DNA from: Gemmatimonadota bacterium | Lineage (GTDB): Bacteria > Gemmatimonadota > Gemmatimonadetes > Gemmatimonadales > Gemmatimonadaceae | Assembly (NCBI GenBank): GCA_028287235.1 | Contig: JAQBQB010000028.1 | Span: 124,001-188,000 of the forward strand | Reading direction: 5' to 3' | DNA: 64,000 bases | Shown: one piece after another, positions 43,969 to 52,397 of the stretch | Layout: the number at the start of each line of letters is the position of its first letter | Numbering within the stretch: position 1 is the stretch's first letter | Notes under the pieces: model-generated | The model's database searches: none | Seen by the model: only the letters and a program-made list of their open reading frames with translations | What the model was told of the DNA's origin: nothing | Made by a program: the position numbers and the translations under genes

Positions 43969-45135
43969 ATGCAGTTCCACGCACAACCCGCCTTCCCTCG
44001 CGGCTTCCGTTGCGCCAGCCGCAACGTGGGTCTCAAGCCCACGGCCAAGGATCTCGCGCTGTTCGTCAGCGACGTCGACGCCGAGGCGGCCGCCGTCTTC
44101 ACGCGCAATCATTTCCCTGGCGCGCCGATCATCCTCGGCCGGGAAACGATTCGCGGCGGGCGGTTGCGGGCGATCGTCGCCAACAGCAAGTGCAGCAACG
44201 TCGCGACGGGCAGCCGGGGCGTCGAGAATGCGCGCCGCATGGCCGCCGCCGCCGCCGCCGAGCTCGGGACGACAGCAGACCGCGTGCTCGTGAGCTCCAC
44301 GGGCGTGATCGGAGTCCAGCTCCCGATCGACATCATCGAGCGCGGCATTCGCGGCATCTCCGCGGACTTGCAGGGCGATCCGATGGTCGGCGCCGAGGGC
44401 ATCATGACGACCGACACGCATCCGAAAGCGCTGTCGGTCTCGGTGGGCGGCGCCACGATCACCTGGGTCGCGAAGGGCTCGGGAATGATCGAGCCGAACA
44501 TGGCGACGATGCTCGCCTACATCTTCACCGACGCCGCGCTCGACGCCCAGACGCTCGACCGGCTGCTGCGCGACGCGGTCGCCGTCTCGTTCAACATGCT
44601 CTCGGTGGACAGCGACACGAGCACGTCGGACACCTGCGCGATCCTGGCGAACGGCGCAGCGGGAGCAGTCGACGAGCGCGCGTTCGCCGAGGCGCTCACC
44701 GCCGGCTGCATTCGGATGACGGAGATTCTGGCGCGCGACGGCGAAGGCGCGGAGCACCTGATTCGCGCCCTGGTCCGCGACGCGGCAAGCGACGACGACG
44801 CACGCCGCGTCGCCAAGTCGCTGATCAACTCTCCGCTCATCAAGACGATGGTGCACGGTGCCGACCCGAACGTCGGCCGGCTGCTGATGGCCGTGGGCAA
44901 GTGCTTCGACTGCACGATCCGCGTGGAGTCCACCGACGCGTGGATCAACGGGCATCCAGTGGTGCGCGGCGGCCAGCGGCTCGACTTCGACGACGACGTG
45001 GTGCGCGCCACGCTCTCGGCCGAGGTCGTGGACATCGAGGTGTCGCTCGGGCTCGGCGGCGGCTCGGCGACGGCCTACGGGTGCGATCTCACCAAGGGCT
45101 ACATCGAAGAGAACGCGGCGTACTACTCGAGTTAG
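43969..45135 (+). CDS. argJ: ArgJ, glutamate N-acetyltransferase / amino-acid acetyltransferase
   Basis: 388 residues from ATG 43969 (MQFHAQPAFPRGFRCASRNVGLK); sequence before this is not protein-like. ArgJ signatures: VFTRNHFPGAPI, VANSKCSNVATG, GVIGVQLP, GIMTTDTHPKA and the self-cleavage site KGSGMIEPNMATMLAY with the nucleophile Thr180 (cut between Ala and Thr). GLGGGSATAYGCDLTKGYIEENAAYYSS is the typical C-terminus. It transfers acetyl groups from ornithine to glutamate, recycling acetyl in arginine synthesis. It stands alone here; other arg genes are not in the window. Confidence 0.93.
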   Translation: MQFHAQPAFPRGFRCASRNVGLKPTAKDLALFVSDVDAEAAAVFTRNHFPGAPIILGRETIRGGRLRAIVANSKCSNVATGSRGVENARRMAAAAAAELGTTADRVLVSSTGVIGVQLPIDIIERGIRGISADLQGDPMVGAEGIMTTDTHPKALSVSVGGATITWVAKGSGMIEPNMATMLAYIFTDAALDAQTLDRLLRDAVAVSFNMLSVDSDTSTSDTCAILANGAAGAVDERAFAEALTAGCIRMTEILARDGEGAEHLIRALVRDAASDDDARRVAKSLINSPLIKTMVHGADPNVGRLLMAVGKCFDCTIRVESTDAWINGHPVVRGGQRLDFDDDVVRATLSAEVVDIEVSLGLGGGSATAYGCDLTKGYIEENAAYYSS

Positions 45136-45156
45136 ACAACGCGCTCCGCAGGCTGC

Positions 45157-45603
45157 TCAGCCGCCCACCGCCGTGCACTCGATCTCGATCCGCGCGTTGA
45201 ACGGCAGCCCGGCCACGCCCACGGCGCTGCGCGCCGGTTTGTGGTTGGTGAAGTAGGTCGCGTAGATCTCGTTCATCGCCGCATAGTCGCCCATGTCGGC
45301 CAGGAAGACCGTGCACTTGACGGCGCGATCGAGTGACGAGCCGGATTTCTCGAGCAACGTTTTCAAGTTGTTGAGCGCCTGACGCGCCTCGGTCTGAATG
45401 CCGCCCGGCACCAGCTTCCCACTGGCATCGAGGCCAACCTGGCCCGAGACGAACACGAGATTGCCGACGAGGACCACCGGCGAGTAGGGCGTGCGCGACG
45501 GGCCGTTCGGAGAGAGAAACTCCGGCTCGGCCGCGATCTGCGCCGGATGGCTGCACGCGCCGATGGCGAACACCGCGGCGATCAGAATGAGCTGACGCGT
45601 CAT
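45157..45603 (-). CDS. Exported lipoprotein of the RidA/YjgF family
   Basis: 148 residues. N-terminal MTRQLILIAAVFAIGACSHP is a lipoprotein signal with lipobox IGAC. The RidA domain follows: SPNGPSRTPYSPVVLVGNLVFVSGQVGLD, EARQALNNLKTLLEKSGSSLDRAVKCTVFLADMGDY, YFTNHKPARSAVGVAGLPFNARIEIECTAV. The conserved Arg (NARIEIE) that binds the 2-imino-acid carboxylate is present, so deaminase-type chemistry remains possible. RidA proteins are usually cytoplasmic; the lipoprotein signal is unusual. ATG overlaps the stop of the DUF2911 gene (ATGA). Confidence 0.88.
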   Translation of the reverse strand: MTRQLILIAAVFAIGACSHPAQIAAEPEFLSPNGPSRTPYSPVVLVGNLVFVSGQVGLDASGKLVPGGIQTEARQALNNLKTLLEKSGSSLDRAVKCTVFLADMGDYAAMNEIYATYFTNHKPARSAVGVAGLPFNARIEIECTAVGG

Positions 45604-46121
45604 CGTGTCGCTCGAATGGAAAGTGGCACGACGGTCGTTCCCCACCGGATCTCGAGGCGCGCCGAGTCGGCGTCGACCATCGGGAACGCGAACATCAGGG
45701 ACTCGACGTGCTCGCCGTGGCCCGGCGTCGCCCGAACGCGGAGCACGTCCTGGCCCTCGGGATAGCGCAAGTGAAAGACGGTCGGCACGCTGTTGAACGC
45801 GACGACCCAAGAGAGCGAGTCGGGGACCGCCCAGATGCTGTAGCTCCCAGCGGCGAGCTTGGATCCGTTGATCTCGATCGGCGCCGAGATCGTGATGCGG
45901 GCGGCCGTGTCGGCGCTCGGGGTCCAGATCCGTCCCCACGGCACCAACGCGCCGAAGAGGTCTCGCCCGCGCGCCACCGGCCGGCGATACGTGACTTCGA
46001 TCCGCGTTCCCGCGACGGACTGGGAGACGGTCCCCAGCTGGCTGCGCGGCGTCTGCGCGCCCATGGCGGACGCCATGCACGAAAGGACGAGGCACGAGAG
46101 AGAGCGATGGAGTGTGTTCAC
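45600..46121 (-). CDS. DUF2911 family exported protein
   Basis: 173 residues from GTG 46121 (an in-frame ATG lies 15 codons further in). Signal peptide VNTLHRSLSCLVLSCMASAMGAQ. The mature part has the DUF2911 pattern: VEVTYRRPVARGRDLFGALVPWGRIWTPSADTAARITIS, INGSKLAAGSYSIWAVPDSLSWVVAFNS and a C-terminal strand pair (SLMFAFPMVDADSARLEIRWG). The family is beta-rich and uncharacterised. It is coupled to the RidA-like lipoprotein, so both act outside the cytoplasm. The ribosome binding site is weak. Confidence 0.8.
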   Translation of the reverse strand: MNTLHRSLSCLVLSCMASAMGAQTPRSQLGTVSQSVAGTRIEVTYRRPVARGRDLFGALVPWGRIWTPSADTAARITISAPIEINGSKLAAGSYSIWAVPDSLSWVVAFNSVPTVFHLRYPEGQDVLRVRATPGHGEHVESLMFAFPMVDADSARLEIRWGTTVVPLSIRATR

Positions 46122-46250
46122 GGAATAAGTGTGCACCGGGAGCCGGCGTCGAGCCAGTCGGCAGGAGACAGAACGGCGTCCCGACGGCTGACGAGCAGGA
46201 GGCACAGGCGACAGGAGCGTGCGCCGCTGACGGTGGGAATCCTTTTGAAA

Positions 46251-46396
46251 CGCGGAAAACTGCAAATTGACTGCAATTGGATCCCACCGGCAGCGACACA
46301 CCGTCGCGCCGGATTAGAAAAGCAAGTCTTTTCTATTGCGCACTGACGGTTCAATGCGCATGGAGTCAATGCGCAGTCAATTTGCAGTTCTCCGCG
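46251..46396. repeat. 146-bp palindromic element with 24-bp terminal inverted repeats
   Basis: Outer arms 46251-46274 and 46373-46396 are reverse complements at 23 of 24 positions, the innermost 17 perfectly (AACTGCAAATTGACTGC). Near the exact centre, TAGAAAAG-CAAGT-CTTTTCTA (46315-46335) makes a second hairpin. TCAATGCGCA occurs twice (46351, 46366). The element fills most of the 308-bp gap between the DUF2911 gene start and the amidohydrolase stop. It carries no frame, so a MITE-like or REP-like element or a structured RNA is possible. The central hairpin could also act as terminator for the amidohydrolase operon. Confidence 0.7.
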
Positions 46397-46429
46397 CCTC
46401 ATCCTGTTCCCTCTTTCCAGGCGTGAGCA

Positions 46430-47407
46430 TTACAGCTTGTAGAGCCTCTTGGCATTCCCGCCGAGAATCTGCGCTCGCTCGGCGTCCGTCACGTTCAGCG
46501 CCGCGAGACTCGACTTCATCTTCGGGATGCTTCCGATCTGATGCGGATAGTCGCTCGCCGCCATCATCTGGCCGGCGCCGGCGAATTCGACGCACAGCCT
46601 CAACGCGTTCGGATCGAAATTTACACAATCATAATAAAATTTCTTTAAATACTCGGTCGGCGGCTTCGCGATGTCGGCCCGACAGTCGGGGAACGCTTCC
46701 CATCCGCGGTCGAGACGCTCGGCCAAATACGGGATCGCCCCGCCGAGGTGGCCGAGGACCCACTTGATGTTCGGGTAGCGCTCGGGCACGCCGGCGAAGA
46801 CGAGCTTCGCGGCGGCGAGCGTCGTGTCGGCGAGAAAGCCCACGAGCGGCATGAGCCAATAGTCGGTCATCGCCTCCACGCCCACGGGATCCGTGGGGTG
46901 GATGTGCAGAATACACCCGAGCCGGTTCGCCTCGGCGTAGAGCGGCTCGAAGCGTTTGTCGGCCAGCGCCACGCCGTTGACGTTGCTGAACAGCATCGCG
47001 CCCGGCATGCCCAGCTCCGTGACGGCACGCGTGAGTTCCGCCACCGACGCGTCGGGGACGTTGAGCGGAAGCGTAGCCAGCGACGAGAACCGCGGCGCCC
47101 GCTCCTTCACGATCTTCGCGAACGCGTCGTTCACCAAACGTGCAAAGCGAACGGCCCGCTCCGGCGTTTCGACGTGCGTGCCCGGCGTGGTGAACGTGAG
47201 AACCTGTGTGTCGACGCCTTCGCTCTCGAGCACCGTCTGCCGGTAGGCGATGTCGCGATGGCCGCGCACGGCCACGTTGAAGTCGCCCGGATAATGGATG
47301 CACGGATTGCCCTCGGCGTCGATCGTCAGCTTGACTTCGCTGTCGCCCGCCTTGAGTGCGTCGAGATACTCGGGAGGATAGAAGTGATTGTGGACGTCAA
47401 TCAGCAT
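46430..47407 (-). CDS. ACMSD-like amidohydrolase (decarboxylase/hydrolase superfamily)
   Basis: 325 residues. The metal-binding start MLIDVHNHFYP (His6, His8), ILHIHPTDP, WVLGHLGGAIPYLAERLDRGW and ASDYPHQIG place it in the amidohydrolase-2 branch that holds 2-amino-3-carboxymuconate-6-semialdehyde decarboxylase and related aromatic-acid decarboxylases. The substrate is unproven. It overlaps the permease stop region by 11 bp and so lies downstream of it in one operon. Codons 252-264 (46617-46653) are strikingly AT-rich, including TTA, against GC-ending codons elsewhere. Confidence 0.85.
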   Translation of the reverse strand: MLIDVHNHFYPPEYLDALKAGDSEVKLTIDAEGNPCIHYPGDFNVAVRGHRDIAYRQTVLESEGVDTQVLTFTTPGTHVETPERAVRFARLVNDAFAKIVKERAPRFSSLATLPLNVPDASVAELTRAVTELGMPGAMLFSNVNGVALADKRFEPLYAEANRLGCILHIHPTDPVGVEAMTDYWLMPLVGFLADTTLAAAKLVFAGVPERYPNIKWVLGHLGGAIPYLAERLDRGWEAFPDCRADIAKPPTEYLKKFYYDCVNFDPNALRLCVEFAGAGQMMAASDYPHQIGSIPKMKSSLAALNVTDAERAQILGGNAKRLYKL

Positions 47408-48737
47408 GTTGAGCCGTAGGGAGTGAGGGAGTTCGCTTGCGCAACCAGAGCAGATACACGGGCAGTCCGGCGCCGACGAGAAGCAGTCCGGTGCGGCTCT
47501 CGACCGGGTCGGTGACGATCTGGTTCAACACGATGTACGCCGAGCAAATGATGAATACGAGCGGCACGACCGGGTATCCCCACACCCGATACGCCGGTGA
47601 ATAGCCGCGACGGCGGCGGAGGCGCATGAGACCCGCGGCCATGAGCGCGAAGAAGATCCACTCGGTGTAGACCACGCGAGTGAAAAGCACGCGGTAGGTA
47701 CCGGTGGAGACGAGCACGATCGCCCAGGCGCCTTGCAGCAGGATGGCACGATGGGGCGTGCGGAAGCGCGGATGAATCGCCGCGGCCCACGAGACGAGCA
47801 AACCGTCGCGGGCCATCGCGAGGTAGGCGCGCGGTCCCGAGAGAATCACGCCGTTCAGCGCGCCGAAGGTCGAGAGTGCGACGATCGCCGACATGAGCGC
47901 CGCACCGCCGCGGCCGAGCACCGCGTCGGCGGCGTCCGCCGCGACGCGCGTGGACCCGGCGATCTGCGCCGGCGTCAGCACGTGGAAGTAGGCGGCGTTC
48001 AGCGCCACGTAGCATCCCGTCACGATCAGGACGCCGAGCCACAGCGCCCGCGGAATCGTCCGCTCGGGCTCGCGCGTCTCCTCGGCGGCGTACGTCACCA
48101 TGTGCCAGCCGCCGAAGGCGAACAAGCCCGCCGCCACGGCGGTGAGGAATTTAGAGAACGTGAATGCCTGGGCGGGCGTCGTCGACAGCCCGAGCCCGGT
48201 ACTCGGCTGAACCCCCGCGGAATGCCCGAGGGTGAACGCCACGACGATGATCGCGACCACCGCGCCGAGCTTGAGCAGGGTGAGCGTCGTCTGCACGAGA
48301 CTTCCCTGCCGCGCGCCGACGTAGTTCACCGCCGTCAGCGCGACGATCGCCCCGATGGCCAGCAGGCGCGGCCCGACGTCGCCGACCGGAATGAAGAAGG
48401 CCATGTAGCGGGCGAACACCATCGCGATGACGGCGATGATGCCGGTGTGCATCGTCCAGAACATCGCCCAGCCCCACAGGAACCGGACCGCGGGCGAGAA
48501 GGCCTCGCGCAGAAAGACGTACACGCCGCCGGCGTGCGGGTAGGCGGATGCAAGCTCGGCGGCGATGAGCGCGCCGAACAGCGTCAGCACGCCGGCCGTG
48601 ATCCACACCCAGTACACGCCCGATACCGTTGGCACCGCCCCGCTGATCACCGTGGGTTGCACGAAGATCGACGCGCCGACGATGATGCCGACGACGAGCG
48701 CCGTCGCGTGCAGCGGAGTGATCGAGCGAGAGAGCAT
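47397..48737 (-). CDS. Amino-acid permease, APC superfamily (LAT-like)
   Basis: 446 residues from ATG 48737 (MLSRSITPLHATALVVGIIVGASIF). The first helix carries the APC glycine-rich unwound motif (GIIVGASIF), and about 12 membrane spans follow. GWAMFWTMHTGIIAVIAMVFARYMAFF, FSKFLTAVAAGLFAFGGWHMVTYAAEETREPERTIPRAL and the ending YVLLWLRKRTP fit bacterial LAT-type serine/threonine-like exchangers. It should import or exchange neutral amino acids at the inner membrane. It overlaps the amidohydrolase gene, suggesting uptake and breakdown of one compound. Confidence 0.88.
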   Translation of the reverse strand: MLSRSITPLHATALVVGIIVGASIFVQPTVISGAVPTVSGVYWVWITAGVLTLFGALIAAELASAYPHAGGVYVFLREAFSPAVRFLWGWAMFWTMHTGIIAVIAMVFARYMAFFIPVGDVGPRLLAIGAIVALTAVNYVGARQGSLVQTTLTLLKLGAVVAIIVVAFTLGHSAGVQPSTGLGLSTTPAQAFTFSKFLTAVAAGLFAFGGWHMVTYAAEETREPERTIPRALWLGVLIVTGCYVALNAAYFHVLTPAQIAGSTRVAADAADAVLGRGGAALMSAIVALSTFGALNGVILSGPRAYLAMARDGLLVSWAAAIHPRFRTPHRAILLQGAWAIVLVSTGTYRVLFTRVVYTEWIFFALMAAGLMRLRRRRGYSPAYRVWGYPVVPLVFIICSAYIVLNQIVTDPVESRTGLLLVGAGLPVYLLWLRKRTPSLPTAQHAD

Positions 48738-48812
48738 GGCGCGGGTAACCTGCTCGTCGCGGGAGCAGCCTGCTAGAGGCGGACGCGGCTGTCTCAGCAC
48801 TCAGACGCGACT

Positions 48813-48832
48813 CTGTCCAGAGTTTCGGACAG
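48813..48832. promoter_or_regulatory. Small inverted repeat in the divergent 299-bp intergenic region
   Basis: CTGTCC (48813-48818) and GGACAG (48827-48832) form a 6-bp dyad with an 8-bp spacer. It lies between the permease gene (minus) and the Asn-rich protein gene (plus). It could be an operator for either. Nothing else stands out between 48738 and 49036 except an AT-richer patch around 48865-48890. Confidence 0.25.
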
Positions 48833-49036
48833 TCCGATCGGGCGGTTGCGTGCCCTGGATCACAAACATTGTTCAGCAAACGCAAATTACCTGGCCTCAA
48901 CCAGTGCGCCTGCATGCATTTAGAGGCCGTATCGCCCTGCATTCGGGCGCGCCAGTTCCACACGGCACGGCGAGTGCTTTTGTATGGGGTGCAGCGCGAT
49001 CGCGATGGACGCGGTCGCCTCTACCAGGAGTTTTCT

Positions 49037-49909
<873 letters not shown>

Positions 49910-49911
49910 CT

Positions 49912-49956
49912 GGGAGAAGCGGGAGAAGCGGGAGAAGCGGGAGAAGCGGAAGAAGC
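49912..49956. repeat. Five tandem 9-bp units (GGGAGAAGC) directly after a stop codon
   Basis: Four perfect GGGAGAAGC copies from 49912 and a fifth with one change (GGAAGAAGC, 49948-49956). The array starts 2 bp after the stop of the Asn-rich protein gene and runs into the left arm of a 19-bp inverted repeat. Both strands are purine/pyrimidine-biased. Confidence 0.9.
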
Positions 49957-50031
49957 GGGAAGGGGGAAGAGGGACAAGGGGGAACCACTGCGGGGGGAAG
50001 GGGGCGCGAAAGCCCTCTTCCCCCTTCCCGC
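49955..50031. repeat. Perfect 19-bp inverted repeat, 39-bp spacer
   Basis: GCGGGAAGGGGGAAGAGGG (49955-49973) and its exact complement (50013-50031). The arms are pure purine or pyrimidine apart from one C or G. It could form a long hairpin terminating the Asn-rich protein gene or controlling the operon starting at 50087. Confidence 0.8.
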
Positions 50032-50086
50032 GTCCCCCTTCCCTCCCGCATCCTTGTTCAGCCCAAGTGAACAGGATCCGCTCCCC

Positions 50087-51238
50087 ATGCCGACGACTCG
50101 CCATCTTCCCGCCACTCGCCCTGCCATGCTCCTCGCCGCGGCGTGGACGGCGCTGGCAGTCGGCACGTCGGCGTCGCGACTTCCAGCGCAGCCGCTCCCG
50201 GCCAAGCTCACCGACAGCACCTTCTGGAAGCTGGTCACCGACATCTCCGAGTCGAACGGCTACTTTCGCTCCGACAACTTCGTCTCGAACGAGAACACTT
50301 TTCAGTGGGTCATCCCCGACCTGCAGCGCACGACGAAGCCGGGAGGCGTCTACCTCGGCGTGGGACCCGATCAGAACTTCACGTACATCGTTGCGCTCAA
50401 GCCGAAGATCGCGTTCATCTTCGACATCCGCCGGCAGAACATGCTGACGCACCTGATGTACAAGGCGCTGCTCGAGGAGTCGCCGAACCGTGCCGATTTC
50501 ATTTCGCATCTCTTCTCGCGCGTGCGGCCGGCGGGGCTCGACACGATATTGTCGCCCGAGGGCATTTTCGCGGCATTTGCGCCGGTGCAGCCGGACAGCG
50601 TCGCCTATCGCAAGAACATTGCGGCGATCAAAGAGCGGCTGACCAAGCAACACGGGTTCAAGCTGTCCGACGAGGACCTCGCGACCATCACCTACGTCTA
50701 CGACGCGTTCGTCCAGGCGGGTCCCGACATCACCTACAACTTTTCTCAGGGACGCGGCTCCTTCGGACGTGGACGCATGCCGAGCTACGCCGAGCTGCAG
50801 ATGGAGACGGACAGCGATCGCGTGCATCGCAGCTACCTCGCCAGCGAAACGAACTACCGTGCGCTGCGCGACCTCGAGGTGAGCAACCTGATCGTGCCCG
50901 TCGTCGGCGACTTCGCCGGCCCGAAGGCGATTCGTGCCGTGGGCACGTATCTCAAGGACCACAACGCCGTCGTCACGGCGTTCTACCTGTCCAACGTGGA
51001 GCAGTACCTGTTTCAGCAGGAAGACGACTGGCGGAAGTTCTACACCAACGTCGGTGCGCTGCCGCTCGACTCGACCAGCACCTTCATTCGCTCGGTGTTC
51101 AACGGCGTAGGCTACTATCGCAACCAGGGGCCGAGCATGCGCGCGCAGCAGCTGCTCGCTTCGATGCTCGACCAGGTGAAGCGCTTCACCGACGGCCGGC
51201 TGGCGTCGTATGCCGACGTGATCCAGACGTCGCGCTGA
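50087..51238 (+). CDS. Exported LIC_10091-like protein (methyltransferase-type Rossmann fold)
   Basis: 383 residues from ATG 50087. A signal peptide or anchor lies at about 12-34. The mature part opens with FWKLVTDISESNGYFRSDNFVSNENTFQWVIPDL, then GVYLGVGPDQNFTYIVALKPKIAFIFDIRRQN. This is the pattern of LIC_10091-type proteins, which have a SAM-methyltransferase-like Rossmann fold but no proven activity. Later segments (VSNLIVPVVGDFAGPKAI, VVTAFYLSNVEQYLF) fit the same family. It ends 1 bp before the class-V PLP enzyme gene, so it seems to head that operon. Confidence 0.65.
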   Translation: MPTTRHLPATRPAMLLAAAWTALAVGTSASRLPAQPLPAKLTDSTFWKLVTDISESNGYFRSDNFVSNENTFQWVIPDLQRTTKPGGVYLGVGPDQNFTYIVALKPKIAFIFDIRRQNMLTHLMYKALLEESPNRADFISHLFSRVRPAGLDTILSPEGIFAAFAPVQPDSVAYRKNIAAIKERLTKQHGFKLSDEDLATITYVYDAFVQAGPDITYNFSQGRGSFGRGRMPSYAELQMETDSDRVHRSYLASETNYRALRDLEVSNLIVPVVGDFAGPKAIRAVGTYLKDHNAVVTAFYLSNVEQYLFQQEDDWRKFYTNVGALPLDSTSTFIRSVFNGVGYYRNQGPSMRAQQLLASMLDQVKRFTDGRLASYADVIQTSR

Positions 51239-51239
51239 C

Positions 51240-52397
51240 GTGCCGACCATCGACCGGCCGGACTACGACATCGACGCCTGGCGCAAGCGCATCCCGCTGC
51301 TTGGCTCGCTCATCCCGATGAACAACTGCTCGCAGGCGCCGCAGACGAGCGAAACGCGCGCGGCGGCGGATCGCTATCTCGAGTCGTGGAACCGCAGCGG
51401 AATGGACTGGGACGCGTGGGTCGAGGAAGTGCAGCTCGCGAAGCAGGAGTTCGCGCGGCTGATCAACGCCTCCGTCGACGAGATCGCGCTATGCAGCTCC
51501 GTCTCCGAAGCGACGAGCGCCATCGCGACGGCGATCCGGTTCGACGGCCGCCGCCGCAAGGTGGTCGTGACTGAAGCCGAATTCCCGACGGTCGGGCACG
51601 TGTGGCGCGCGCAGGAGCGCCACGGCGCGGAGCTCTCCTGGGTGCCGGTGTGCGACGGCATGATCGAGCCGTCGAGCTACGATGCGTCGATCGATGACGA
51701 GACCGCGATCGTGTCGGCCTGTCATGGCTACTACCTGAATGGCTTCACGCAGAACCTCGCCGATCTCGCGGCGCGCGCGCACGCAGCCGGTGCCCTGGTC
51801 TACGTCGACGCCTATCAGACGCTCGGCACCGTACCCGTGGACGTACGCGCTACCGGTGTGGACTTTCTCGCGTCGGGGAATCTCAAGTTTCTCATGGGGA
51901 TTCCGGGCGTCGCGTTTCTGTACGTGCGCCGCGAGCTGATCGAGCGGCTCGAGCCGACGATCACCGGCTGGTTCGGCCGCGTGAGCCCGTTCTCGTTTCA
52001 GGTGAAGCAGCTCGATTGGTCGCCGACGGCGAGCCGCTTCGACTCGGGAACTCCGCCCGTCGTCAACGCATACATTGCGCGAGCGGGCATGGAGATCATC
52101 AACGACGTGGGCGTGACGCACATTCGCGAGTGGCTCGAGGTGCTCGGTCAGCGCCTGATCGACGGCGGCCGCACGCGCGGCCTCACGCTGCATGGAACCG
52201 ACGACATGTCGCGCAAAACGGCCACGACGGCGTTCGTCGTCGAGGATTCGCACGCCATCGAAGTGGCGATGCGCGCGCGCGGCGTGCTGCCGTCGGCGCG
52301 CGGCCCGGTGATCCGCCTCGCACCGCATTTCTACAACACGCTGGCGGACGTGGACATGGCACTCGACGCGCTGGCCGCGGTCGCACCGCCCGCGTGA
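51240..52397 (+). CDS. Class-V aminotransferase-fold PLP enzyme
   Basis: 385 residues from GTG 51240, 1 bp after the previous stop. Fold-type I signatures: MNNCSQAPQ near the start, SSVSEATSAIATAIR (phosphate cup), VVVTEAEFPTVGHVW, YVDAYQTLGTVPVD (PLP-pairing Asp) and the Schiff-base lysine in SGNLKFLMGIPG. The group includes isopenicillin-N-epimerase-like, cysteine-desulfurase-like, kynureninase-like and alanine-glyoxylate-type enzymes. The reaction cannot be fixed from sequence; deamination or lyase action on an amino acid fits the next-door transporter and ThDP decarboxylase. The stop overlaps the transporter start (GTGA). Confidence 0.82.
   Translation: MPTIDRPDYDIDAWRKRIPLLGSLIPMNNCSQAPQTSETRAAADRYLESWNRSGMDWDAWVEEVQLAKQEFARLINASVDEIALCSSVSEATSAIATAIRFDGRRRKVVVTEAEFPTVGHVWRAQERHGAELSWVPVCDGMIEPSSYDASIDDETAIVSACHGYYLNGFTQNLADLAARAHAAGALVYVDAYQTLGTVPVDVRATGVDFLASGNLKFLMGIPGVAFLYVRRELIERLEPTITGWFGRVSPFSFQVKQLDWSPTASRFDSGTPPVVNAYIARAGMEIINDVGVTHIREWLEVLGQRLIDGGRTRGLTLHGTDDMSRKTATTAFVVEDSHAIEVAMRARGVLPSARGPVIRLAPHFYNTLADVDMALDALAAVAPPA

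Noticed and set aside
46251..46396. An integron attC site
   Set aside because: The arms lack the conserved core-site ends (GTTRRRY/RYYYAAC), and no integrase or cassette array is near.
49912..49956. A short CRISPR array
   Set aside because: The repeats are 9 bp and directly adjacent, with no spacers and no cas genes in the window.
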